Of a DNA stretch of 5,154 nucleotides, positions 1 to 5,154 are shown one piece after another. Source of the stretch: Zoogloeaceae bacterium (lineage in GTDB: Bacteria; Pseudomonadota; Gammaproteobacteria; Burkholderiales; Rhodocyclaceae); assembly GCA_031281985.1 (NCBI GenBank), contig JAITEO010000287.1, positions 1 to 5,154 of the forward strand. The letters are read 5' to 3'. A program made the position numbers and the translations under genes. The notes under the pieces are model-generated. The model had not been told where the DNA came from, searched no databases, and saw only the letters and a program-made list of their open reading frames with translations. The first letter of the stretch is position 1. Each line of letters opens with the position of its first letter.

Positions 1-464
1 ACTGTCAGGAGAAAGAAAACGACAACAAGGCGCTCCTGGAAGGCGTCACCCTTGCCTATGCCGGGCAATTCGGCGCGTGGCGTCTGACGGCAACCTACGA
101 CTGGCTGAACGCCAAAAACAACAGCAAGGACGCAAGCGGCGTTGGGTACGAACGCCTGTCCCACCGCGCGCGCGACAAGGCGACGCTGAATCTGGCGCAC
201 GCCTGGGGCAAGCTGGAAACCGGCGTGGAAATCATCGCCGTTGGCCGCCGTTATAACGGGAACTACCCGAAAACCGCCGCCGACAAGGAAGAACTCGGCG
301 GCTATGCCCTGACCAACCTGACCGCCCGCTACGCGCTCGGCAAGAACCTCACGCTGGAAGCTCGCCTGAACAACCTCTTCGACAAGCAATACGAAACCAC
401 ACGCGGCTACGGCACGGACGGCTTCAACGCCTTCCTCGGCCTGCGCTATTCTGGCCGCAGATGA
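1..464 (+). CDS. btuB: TonB-dependent vitamin B12/corrinoid receptor BtuB, C-terminal fragment (5' end outside window)
   Basis: The frame beginning at base 3 is open from the window edge to the TGA at 462-464, giving the last ~153 residues of an outer-membrane beta-barrel. Alternating polar/aromatic strands are visible, and an ENDNKALLEGV segment near the start matches the 'N.(D)KA...GVE' strand typical of TonB-dependent receptors. The strongest match is the C-terminal block NNLFDKQYETTRGYGTDG followed by a final LGLRY strand, which resembles the end of BtuB (NLFDK.YE...GY.T.GR...). The plug domain and TonB box lie outside the window. BtuB takes up cobalamin across the outer membrane using TonB energy; the adjacent BtuF-like gene supports a corrinoid substrate. 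The protein ends YSGRR rather than with the terminal Phe/Trp usual for such barrels. Another siderophore-type TonB receptor is possible but less likely. An internal GTG at 225 is not a real start, since homology continues upstream. Confidence 0.85.
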   Translation, partial: CQEKENDNKALLEGVTLAYAGQFGAWRLTATYDWLNAKNNSKDASGVGYERLSHRARDKATLNLAHAWGKLETGVEIIAVGRRYNGNYPKTAADKEELGGYALTNLTARYALGKNLTLEARLNNLFDKQYETTRGYGTDGFNAFLGLRYSGRR

Positions 465-465
465 C

Positions 466-1317
466 ATGGCAAGGAATATGAAACGGATCCAACATCAGGC
501 GCGCAACGCCCGCGAATCCTTCTCTCTGCTGTCTCTTGCCCTCTGTCTTCTGCTCCTGACGCCGGCAGCGGCACGCGCCAGTGATTGTCCGCGCATCATC
601 AGCCAGTCGCCCTACCTGACGCGGGCGCTGAAATGGCTGGGGCGCGGTGAATGCATCGTCGGCGTTTCCCGCTACGAGCGTGAGGACATGGCGCTTCCGC
701 GCACCGGCGGCATCCTCGACCCGGACGCCGAAGCCATCCGCGCCCTCGCGCCGGACCTCATCGTGACCTCCAACTGGGCGGACGCCGAGCGCATGGCGCG
801 CGTCACGCCCCCCGGCGCGCGTCTTTTGCGCCTGGATGGCTTTGGCTCGCTCGCGGATGTCGAGAACATGTTGCGGACGTTGGCAAAAGCCAGCCGCGCC
901 AAGGATGGCGCGGCCAAGATTGCCGCCTTCGGCAGGGCCTGGCGGCAGGCGGCGCAAAAGCTCGCGGCGCAAAATCGCGGCAAGCGCGTACTCGTGCTTT
1001 CCAGTTGCGGGGGCGAACCCTACGCCTTTGGCCGCAAACACCTCGTCGGCGACATTTTCGCGCAGGCGGGTTTTGAAGTCGTGGAAAGCGCCGAAAAAGT
1101 CCGGCATGCCGACGTAAAAACGCTGATGACGGAAACAAAACCGGAAATCGTGGTCGCGCTGGGCAGCGCGTCCGCCGAATCCTGCCGCATGCTCGCCCCC
1201 AGCCTCGATATCCGCGTCGTCGGCCTCGACGCCGACCACTTCATCCACCCCGGCCCCGACCTGCTGCAAGCCTACGCGGAAATGCTGGAAGCCTTCCTGG
1301 TTGACGGCAAAAAGTAA
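466..1317 (+). CDS. btuF: Periplasmic corrinoid (vitamin B12)-binding protein, BtuF-like, of an ABC importer
   Basis: A 283-residue protein with a Sec signal peptide: basic n-region (residues 1-17), hydrophobic core around 19-33, and a likely signal-peptidase I site after A38 (A-R-A). No lipobox is present, so it is probably soluble in the periplasm. The mature part looks like the Peripla_BP_2 fold (BtuF/FhuD/FepB class). The N-lobe begins RIISQSPYLTRAL and carries TGGILDPDAEAIRALAPDLI (80-99), the family's hallmark 'GG..dp..EaI.aL.PDLI' segment. A long linker helix (~130-168) leads to a C-lobe with VLVLSSCGG (175-183) and the terminal helix HPGPDLLQAY. Mature cysteines 41, 63, 181 and 240 could form one disulfide per lobe; E. 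coli BtuF has one in its C-lobe. E89 matches the N-lobe Glu that docks on BtuC; the C-lobe partner is not obvious. ATG 466 lies one base after the btuB stop, implying translational coupling. ATG 478 is an alternative, but its AAGGA (471-475) is only 2 nt away. The substrate is inferred from btuB; heme or siderophore remain possible. Confidence 0.8.
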   Translation: MARNMKRIQHQARNARESFSLLSLALCLLLLTPAAARASDCPRIISQSPYLTRALKWLGRGECIVGVSRYEREDMALPRTGGILDPDAEAIRALAPDLIVTSNWADAERMARVTPPGARLLRLDGFGSLADVENMLRTLAKASRAKDGAAKIAAFGRAWRQAAQKLAAQNRGKRVLVLSSCGGEPYAFGRKHLVGDIFAQAGFEVVESAEKVRHADVKTLMTETKPEIVVALGSASAESCRMLAPSLDIRVVGLDADHFIHPGPDLLQAYAEMLEAFLVDGKK

Positions 1318-1322
1318 AACCC
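1308..1322 (+). repeat. 15-bp direct repeat, copy 1 (over the btuF stop codon)
   Basis: CAAAAAGTAAAACCC occurs here and again, exact and in the same orientation, at 4911-4925. This copy encodes the last lysines and the stop codon of btuF and runs 5 bases into the intergenic region. Sequence on either side of the two copies is not similar. The function is unknown. Confidence 0.6.
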
Positions 1323-1331
1323 CACTTTTTG

Positions 1332-1384
1332 TGCGGCAAGGCCGCATTTTGCTCGCGCAAAACCAGCGCGAGCTATGCGGTTTT
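1332..1384 (+). terminator. Probable btuF transcription terminator built of competing hairpins
   Basis: Hairpin 1 pairs TGCGGC (1332-1337) with GCCGCA (1341-1346) over a 3-nt loop and is followed by TTTT (1347-1350). Hairpin 2 pairs CCGCAT (1342-1347) with ATGCGG (1375-1380), encloses a perfect 8-bp stem GCTCGCGC/GCGCGAGC (1351-1358/1366-1373), and is followed by TTTT (1381-1384). They share bases 1342-1346, so both cannot form at once. A smaller hairpin, TTTTGC/GCAAAA (1347-1352/1357-1362), competes with hairpin 2. The T-tracts follow the stems only on the + strand, which suits termination of the btuBF transcript. T-tracts of only four make this moderate rather than strong. Confidence 0.55.
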
Positions 1385-1463
1385 CGTAGGGGCGCGCTGC
1401 GCGCGCCCGCAAACCCCTTCATGCCGCGTGAAGGCCGACGGGCGCACGCAGTGCGCCCCTACG
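1385..1463. repeat. REP/inverted-REP pair (BIME-like repetitive extragenic palindrome)
   Basis: Two 25-bp arms (1385-1409 and 1439-1463) are inverted copies of each other with two mismatches. Each arm is also a perfect hairpin: GGGCGCGC/GCGCGCCC (1390-1397/1401-1408) with loop TGC, and GGGCGCAC/GTGCGCCC (1440-1447/1451-1458) with loop GCA. The left hairpin is preceded directly by GTAG (1386-1389) and the right one is followed by CTAC (1459-1462), its complement. A GTAG foot next to a hairpin is the established signature of REP units handled by RAYT (REP-associated tyrosine) transposases, and head-to-head pairs are called BIMEs. Between the arms is a 6-bp hairpin CCTTCA/TGAAGG (1416-1421/1429-1434). 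The location between convergent genes is typical. No transposase gene is present in the window. That this is a multi-copy genomic family is an inference. Confidence 0.75.
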
Positions 1464-1503
1464 AGACCGCGTGACCGCTCCCACACCTGAGTTAGACGGT
1501 CTC
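1463..1503. other. 7-bp inverted repeat between the BIME and the stop of the large gene
   Basis: GAGACCG (1463-1469) pairs with CGGTCTC (1497-1503), enclosing 27 nt. It begins on the last base of the right REP arm and ends nine bases before the stop codon of the minus-strand gene. There is no T-tract on the minus strand after it, so intrinsic termination is not supported; a longer stem-loop with the BIME is conceivable. The remaining bases to 1511 show nothing else. Confidence 0.3.
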
Positions 1504-1511
1504 TACGCCTG

Positions 1512-4500
1512 TCACTTCTTGACGCCTTCCTTGCCGCCGTCCCCTTCCTTTTTTGCGCCCTGCCCGCGAAAATCCAGCCAGTTTTCCAGCGGGCGGGTTT
1601 CCATGCTCTTGGCAAACAGGAAGCCCTGCACGAAGCCGCAGCCGTGTTTTTGCAGGAATTCGAGTTGCGCGGACGTTTCCACGCCCACGGCAACCACTTC
1701 CAGTCCCAGTTCCGCCGCTTGGGAAAGCGTGGCGACCGCGATGGCAAAGGCTTCGGGATTCTCCGGCAAGCCGGTGACGAACGACCGATCCAGCTTCAGG
1801 CGTGTAAAGGGGAGGCGTTCCAGATGCGCGAGGCTGGAAGCGTCCGCGCCGAAATCGTCCATTGCCAGGTTGAAGCCCATGCCGCGCAGATAGATCAGGC
1901 GATCGCGCAACATCTCGTCCGCTTGCCGCAGAACGTTTTCGCCGATTTCCAGTTCCAGGTAATGCGGGTCCGCGCCCGTGCGGGAAACGACGCTTTCCAG
2001 CATGCGCACGAAATCGCCGCGGCACACCTGCGAGGCGGAAACATTGACCGCCACGCGCAGTCTGCGCGCGCGCCAACTCACCTGTTGCCGGCAGGCTTCG
2101 AGGAACACCCATTCCCCCAGCGGCAGTATCACGCCGGAATCCTCGGCGGCGGAAAGGAAATTCTCCGGAAGAACCAGCCCGTCATCCGGATGCCGCCAGC
2201 GCAGCAACGCCTCGCAGACCAGGACGTGATCATCGCTCACCGTCACCTGCGGCTGGTAATGCAGGATGAATTCATTGCGATCCAGACCCTGGCGCAACGC
2301 GCTTTCCAGCATCCGGCTCTCGAAGATGCGGGCGTTCATGCGCGGCTCGAAGAACAGGAAACGATCTCGTCCCGCTTCCTTGGCCCTGCGCATGGCCATG
2401 TTGGCGTTATGGGTCAGCACGTCCAGTTCCCTGCCGTCTTCCGGATACAGCGCGATGCCGATGCAGGCCGTGACGGACAGATCGACGCCCTCGAACTGCA
2501 CGGGAGAACGCAGGGTCATCAGCAAACGGCTGGCGATGTCGGCGGCGATTTCGGAACGATCCAGTTGCGGCAACAACAACAAGAACTCATCATCCGCCAG
2601 CCGCGCCACGACATCATCGCCACGCAGCGCGTTCTTCAGGCGTTGCGCCGCCACCGTGAGCAGATGATCGCCCGCCGGACGCCCAAAGGACGCGTTGACG
2701 CGCTTGAACTGGTCGAGATTGATCACCATGACCGCCAGCGTATATTCGCTGTGCTTCTGGATGGTCGCCAGCGCCGCCTGCGCGCGGTTGTGCCAGAGCG
2801 CGCCATCGGGCAGGCGGGTCAGCGTGTCGTGGCAGGACAGCAGGCGCAGGCGCGTGTCGCTTTGCCGCTGCACGCTCACGTCGCGCACGATGCCCTGGAT
2901 GCGCCGCGCGCCGCTGGTGTCGTCCCCGATGCTGATGAAGAAGGAAAGCAGCAGCGCCTTGTCGCGCTCCGTGTTGTCCAAGACGGCATCCTCGCCCGGC
3001 AGCAGATGGCAATCCAGCGTGATGTTGCCTTTTTCCGTGCTCCGCACGGTTTCCAGCGCCTTCAAGAGCCGCGCGCGATCCTGCGGCAGCACCCGGGCGC
3101 AGAGTTTTTCCCAACTCTCCAGCCGATCGGCGGTGGTGCCCAGCATGGCGCACAGTTCATTGGAAACGATGAAGCGTCCGTCGCCGCAAATCTCCCAACT
3201 GCCCATGCGCGAGGCGCGCTGCACCCAGGAAAGGATTTCCGTCTGCTCCTGCAGGCGCGTATTCGATACGCGCAGACGCGAAAGATGACGGCGCGCGTCG
3301 ACCTGCCTGCGCCAGAGTTCGCTGGTATGGTTGAGCAGGAAAATGACGAACAGGGACAGCATCAGGGTGCACACGGCAATGCTCGCCCAGATGTCCCAGC
3401 CCCAGTGTCCCAGCGCCAACCTCGATGGCTTGCGCGTCCGCAATTCCCATTCCTGACCCTCCAGGGAAAACCGGTGACTGCGCGTGAAATGCTCGGTCTT
3501 CCAGCTATCCATCTCGCATTCCGGCGCGCCCGCGATATGGATGAGGGTATCGCCGCGCGCCGGATCTCGCTGCACCAGGCAGGCTTCCAGCTCTTCCGGC
3601 AATACGGACGCCAGCATTTTTCGGACATCCAGCAAGCTGACAATCAATCCCCGCCAGGGGTGTTCCGTCCGGGAATCCGCGGATATCAGGTAATACAGCG
3701 TGAATTTAGCCGTATCCGCATCCGTATCCAGGATGCCGCCGCGCTGCATGACCGGCTTGCCCGCGGTCTTCGCCTTTTCCAATATGGCGCGCACATGCGG
3801 CAAGGCATAGGCGTTCAATCCCGGAAAAGCCTCGTTGCCCTCGAAGGAGGTCAAATACAAAAAGGGCAGATACCCCTCCGGGGCAGGCGCGGCCACGGAA
3901 AAATGCCCTCCGGCATCCCGGTCGCGGATCTGGAAACCGGCCTCGCCCATTTCCCGCAACCGCGCCTCGAAAGCGGCGCGCTGCGCGGGGCGGACATACG
4001 GCGCCCAGGCAAACTGTCCCATGCCCAGCGAATTGCGCGGCTCCAGGGGTTGCAGGAAGGTCTGCCAGTCCCGCGCGCTCAATTCGGGTTGCAGATACAT
4101 CAACCGTCCCAGGGCCAGGAGATAGCCTTCGTTCTGCTCCAGATAACGGGAAAACGTCGCCGCCGCCTGATCGCTTGCCGCGTTGAAATGCGCCTCCGTC
4201 CGCTCCCGCTCCCGTCCCAGCACATACAGAAAGGAGACCATCAACAGCACGAACGCCACGATGATCGGCAAACCCGTGTTGATGCGCTGTTCCCGCCAAT
4301 AATCCCGCGGCTGGGCAAAGAGGATGAACATCAGGGGAGAGGCCAGCAAAATGCCCAATACGTCCCCCAGCCACCAGATCAGACCCGACAACCAGATTTC
4401 CTCCAGGGGAACCCTCCCCGCCCAGAGCAACAAGGCCATCCCCGGAACTGCGCCGATCAGGCAACTCAACGGCGCCACCATGAACAGCAGGCGCAACATG

Positions 4501-4841
4501 TGCCGCATCTTGAAGCCCGGCAGACTGCGCGCCAGCCAATACCCCGCCAACGCCTGCAACAGGAGGATCGGCGCCAGGCCAATCAACCCCCACCAGCCAG
4601 ACGGCACGCCCAGACGCAGAACCAGCGCGGTTTCCAGCATCAGCGCGCCCAGCAATATCCCCGGCCACAGCCACTTGCCATAAATAATCAACGCCGCCAG
4701 GGCAATGCCCGCCGGAGGAAAAATCGGCAACACATAACTCGGACTGGTCATGCCCAGAAAAAACAGCCCCAGAACACAATAGACCAGCGCCAAAAGAAGA
4801 ATGCCGCGAACCCTGTGCAGCATCACCGGCAAGACCGCCAT
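1512..4841 (-). CDS. MASE1-CHASE-PAS-GGDEF-EAL membrane protein with degenerate catalytic sites (candidate cyclic-di-GMP receptor)
   Basis: 1109 residues. MASE1 (about 9-208): seven or eight membrane segments with the family's PPAGIALAAL and WPGILLGAL stretches. CHASE-like periplasmic sensor (about 215-440). TM 484-504, coiled linker 505-540, PAS with PAC-like end (about 540-657; GSWE at 547-550). GGDEF (about 665-820): signature is ADDEF (749-753), the first metal Asp (PleD D327) is N708, and the lead-in reads DTLTRLPDG instead of D.LTGLPNR. N716, D725 and the RxxD inhibitory site (R740, D743) are kept. EAL (about 835-1085): E877 of EAL, N933, E965, E968, D995, D996, K1016, E1055 and Q1072 are kept. 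The general base matching RocR E352 is V1052 (codon at 1686-1688), and the DDFG loop reads DDFGADASS instead of DDFGTGYSS. I infer a ligand-binding signalling role (LapD/FimX-like) over cyclic-di-GMP turnover. The start is set by the ribosome site at 4846-4852. Convergent with btuF, single-gene unit. The polar, lysine-rich tail after ~1092 is unremarkable. Confidence 0.93.
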   Translation of the reverse strand: MAVLPVMLHRVRGILLLALVYCVLGLFFLGMTSPSYVLPIFPPAGIALAALIIYGKWLWPGILLGALMLETALVLRLGVPSGWWGLIGLAPILLLQALAGYWLARSLPGFKMRHMLRLLFMVAPLSCLIGAVPGMALLLWAGRVPLEEIWLSGLIWWLGDVLGILLASPLMFILFAQPRDYWREQRINTGLPIIVAFVLLMVSFLYVLGRERERTEAHFNAASDQAAATFSRYLEQNEGYLLALGRLMYLQPELSARDWQTFLQPLEPRNSLGMGQFAWAPYVRPAQRAAFEARLREMGEAGFQIRDRDAGGHFSVAAPAPEGYLPFLYLTSFEGNEAFPGLNAYALPHVRAILEKAKTAGKPVMQRGGILDTDADTAKFTLYYLISADSRTEHPWRGLIVSLLDVRKMLASVLPEELEACLVQRDPARGDTLIHIAGAPECEMDSWKTEHFTRSHRFSLEGQEWELRTRKPSRLALGHWGWDIWASIAVCTLMLSLFVIFLLNHTSELWRRQVDARRHLSRLRVSNTRLQEQTEILSWVQRASRMGSWEICGDGRFIVSNELCAMLGTTADRLESWEKLCARVLPQDRARLLKALETVRSTEKGNITLDCHLLPGEDAVLDNTERDKALLLSFFISIGDDTSGARRIQGIVRDVSVQRQSDTRLRLLSCHDTLTRLPDGALWHNRAQAALATIQKHSEYTLAVMVINLDQFKRVNASFGRPAGDHLLTVAAQRLKNALRGDDVVARLADDEFLLLLPQLDRSEIAADIASRLLMTLRSPVQFEGVDLSVTACIGIALYPEDGRELDVLTHNANMAMRRAKEAGRDRFLFFEPRMNARIFESRMLESALRQGLDRNEFILHYQPQVTVSDDHVLVCEALLRWRHPDDGLVLPENFLSAAEDSGVILPLGEWVFLEACRQQVSWRARRLRVAVNVSASQVCRGDFVRMLESVVSRTGADPHYLELEIGENVLRQADEMLRDRLIYLRGMGFNLAMDDFGADASSLAHLERLPFTRLKLDRSFVTGLPENPEAFAIAVATLSQAAELGLEVVAVGVETSAQLEFLQKHGCGFVQGFLFAKSMETRPLENWLDFRGQGAKKEGDGGKEGVKK

Positions 4842-4845
4842 GAAA

Positions 4846-4852
4846 CCACCTC
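4846..4852 (-). promoter_or_regulatory. Ribosome binding site of the MASE1-GGDEF-EAL gene
   Basis: On the minus strand GAGGTGG lies 4 nt before ATG 4841 (7 nt if only its GAGG is used), a good Shine-Dalgarno match at normal spacing. It supports ATG 4841 over downstream starts and over the out-of-frame ATG at 4860. Confidence 0.7.
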
Positions 4853-4867
4853 TTCATCAATCTCCGT

Positions 4868-4897
4868 ATTCTATCCCTACATTCTTGCAGGGGGTAA
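4868..4897 (-). promoter_or_regulatory. Weak sigma-70-like promoter candidate for the MASE1-GGDEF-EAL gene
   Basis: On the minus strand TAGAAT (4868-4873) matches the -10 consensus at five of six bases. TTACCC (4892-4897) sits 18 bp upstream as a poor -35 element. Initiation would fall about 20 nt before the start codon. The weak -35 means an activator or a different promoter could be used. No known operator is recognised. Confidence 0.3.
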
Positions 4898-4910
4898 GCG
4901 AAGTGCGCCT

Positions 4911-4925
4911 CAAAAAGTAAAACCC
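4911..4925 (+). repeat. 15-bp direct repeat, copy 2 (upstream of the MASE1-GGDEF-EAL gene)
   Basis: Exact second copy of CAAAAAGTAAAACCC, same orientation as the copy at 1308-1322. It lies 70 bp upstream of the start codon at 4841, just behind the promoter candidate. It could be a regulatory site, a fragment of a dispersed repeat, or a recombination footprint. Confidence 0.6.
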
Positions 4926-5060
4926 TGCTGCTCAGGCAGGAGGAAAACCGCGCGCCCCAGATACGCCCAGGCTATGCTCAACCTTGGGAAACCAGCAAGG
5001 GCTTCGTCGCATTCCGCTACGCGGAACCAGCCTGTGGCTGTCCCTCGACCCACAGCCTTG
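4926..5060. other. Gene-free intergenic stretch with several inverted repeats
   Basis: No credible coding signal on either strand. Visible structures: CCTGC/GCAGG (4924-4928/4936-4940); an imperfect CCCAGG/CCTTGGG pair (4966-4971/4982-4988); a perfect 6-bp hairpin TTCCGC/GCGGAA with loop TAC (5012-5026); and GGCTGT/ACAGCC (5036-5041/5052-5057), which competes with CTGTGG/CCACAG (5032-5037/5050-5055). None carries a T-tract that would mark a terminator. The look is that of degenerate repeat DNA. I do not recognise a riboswitch: no B12-box or GEMM-type core is seen. Confidence 0.45.
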
Positions 5061-5086
5061 TCCTCCACCTTGAGAAGGGAGGGGGG
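5061..5086. repeat. C-rich/G-rich imperfect hairpin, left of the tandem repeat
   Basis: A CCTCC-rich arm and a G-run arm close over CCTT-GAG-AAGG (5068-5078) with a small internal mismatch. It resembles the C/G hairpin at 5136-5154; the two bracket the 9-bp tandem repeat. Confidence 0.4.
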
Positions 5087-5096
5087 ACTGAGGGGG

Positions 5097-5123
5097 TCAT
5101 CCTGTCCATCCTGTTCATCCTGT
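5097..5123. repeat. Three-copy 9-bp tandem repeat (YCATCCTGT)
   Basis: TCATCCTGT, CCATCCTGT and TCATCCTGT follow one another without gaps; the units differ only at the first base. The reverse strand reads as repeated ACAGGATG. The array ends in CAAAATTG. It lies in gene-free DNA and may be one member of a dispersed intergenic repeat family, which cannot be tested here. Confidence 0.75.
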
Positions 5124-5135
5124 CAAAATTGTTTT

Positions 5136-5154
5136 TCCTCCCGACAAGGGGGGA
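5136..5154. repeat. C-rich/G-rich hairpin at the window edge
   Basis: TCCTCCC (5136-5142) pairs with GGGGGGA (5148-5154) over the loop GACAA, with one G-T wobble. A TTTTT run (5132-5136) precedes it on the + strand. The window ends inside it, so its full extent and any following gene cannot be seen. Confidence 0.4.

Noticed and set aside
424..1422. 332-residue open frame on the minus strand across btuF
   Set aside because: It lies wholly antisense to a well-recognised gene, its composition is typical of GC-rich shadow frames, and it shows no family motif.
1385..1463. CRISPR array or insertion-sequence end
   Set aside because: There are only two inverted units, no spacer series, and no transposase frame next to it; the GTAG-hairpin pair fits a REP/BIME better.
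1492..2112. 206-residue minus-strand frame over the EAL domain
   Set aside because: Shadow frame; the EAL motifs are clearly in the other frame.
3706..4860. 384-residue minus-strand frame starting MMKRWFHGG
   Set aside because: It is a different frame of the same strand as the MASE1-CHASE coding region, Gly/Ala/Arg-rich and without recognisable domains. The ribosome site and homology fit ATG 4841 instead.
5077..5096. G-quadruplex in the G-run stretch
   Set aside because: Only three separate runs of three or more G are present, so a three-tier quadruplex is not supported; the G-runs are explained by the hairpin arm.
4974..5154. Open + frame from ATG 4974 to the window edge
   Set aside because: It runs through hairpins and the 9-bp tandem repeat, has no Shine-Dalgarno, and its translation is low-complexity (repeated Ser-Cys) with no family resemblance.
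4842..5154. Cobalamin or cyclic-di-GMP riboswitch ahead of the large gene
   Set aside because: Neither a B12-box nor a GEMM core could be found on the minus strand. A btuB riboswitch, if any, would lie left of the window.

Overview
The window comes from a GC-rich Gram-negative bacterium. An outer-membrane TonB-dependent receptor, a periplasmic binding protein with a Sec signal peptide and a MASE1-type cyclic-di-GMP signalling protein together point to a proteobacterium. The style suggests a beta- or gammaproteobacterium, but the lineage is an inference and nothing here fixes it.

There are three protein genes. At the left edge is the last ~153 codons of a BtuB-type vitamin B12/corrinoid receptor (+ strand). 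One base after its stop begins a BtuF-like periplasmic corrinoid-binding protein (466-1317, +). These two form the end of a corrinoid-uptake operon: the receptor brings the corrinoid across the outer membrane, and the binding protein hands it to an inner-membrane ABC importer that is not in the window. Converging on them from the other strand is one large gene (1512-4841, -) for a 1109-residue membrane protein. Its domain order is MASE1 - CHASE - TM - coiled linker - PAS - GGDEF - EAL.

Both output domains of the large protein keep the fold and most ligand-contact residues but have lost key catalytic ones. GGDEF reads ADDEF and a metal-binding Asp is Asn. In the EAL domain the general-base Glu of the EGVE motif is Val. 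The inhibitory RxxD site is intact. It is therefore better read as a candidate cyclic-di-GMP/GTP receptor of the LapD/FimX kind than as an active cyclase or phosphodiesterase.

The two intergenic regions are rich in structure. Between the convergent genes (1318-1511) lies a set of mutually exclusive hairpins with T-tracts, probably the btuF terminator. It is followed by a REP/inverted-REP pair (BIME-like): each unit is a perfect 8-bp hairpin with a GTAG foot, and the only two differences between the copies are a compensatory base-pair change. The right-hand region (4861-5154) holds the ribosome binding site and a weak promoter candidate for the large gene, then gene-free DNA with hairpins, a three-copy 9-bp tandem repeat and C/G-rich hairpins. 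A 15-bp sequence occurs exactly twice, at the btuF stop codon and upstream of the large gene, bracketing a 3.6-kb segment.
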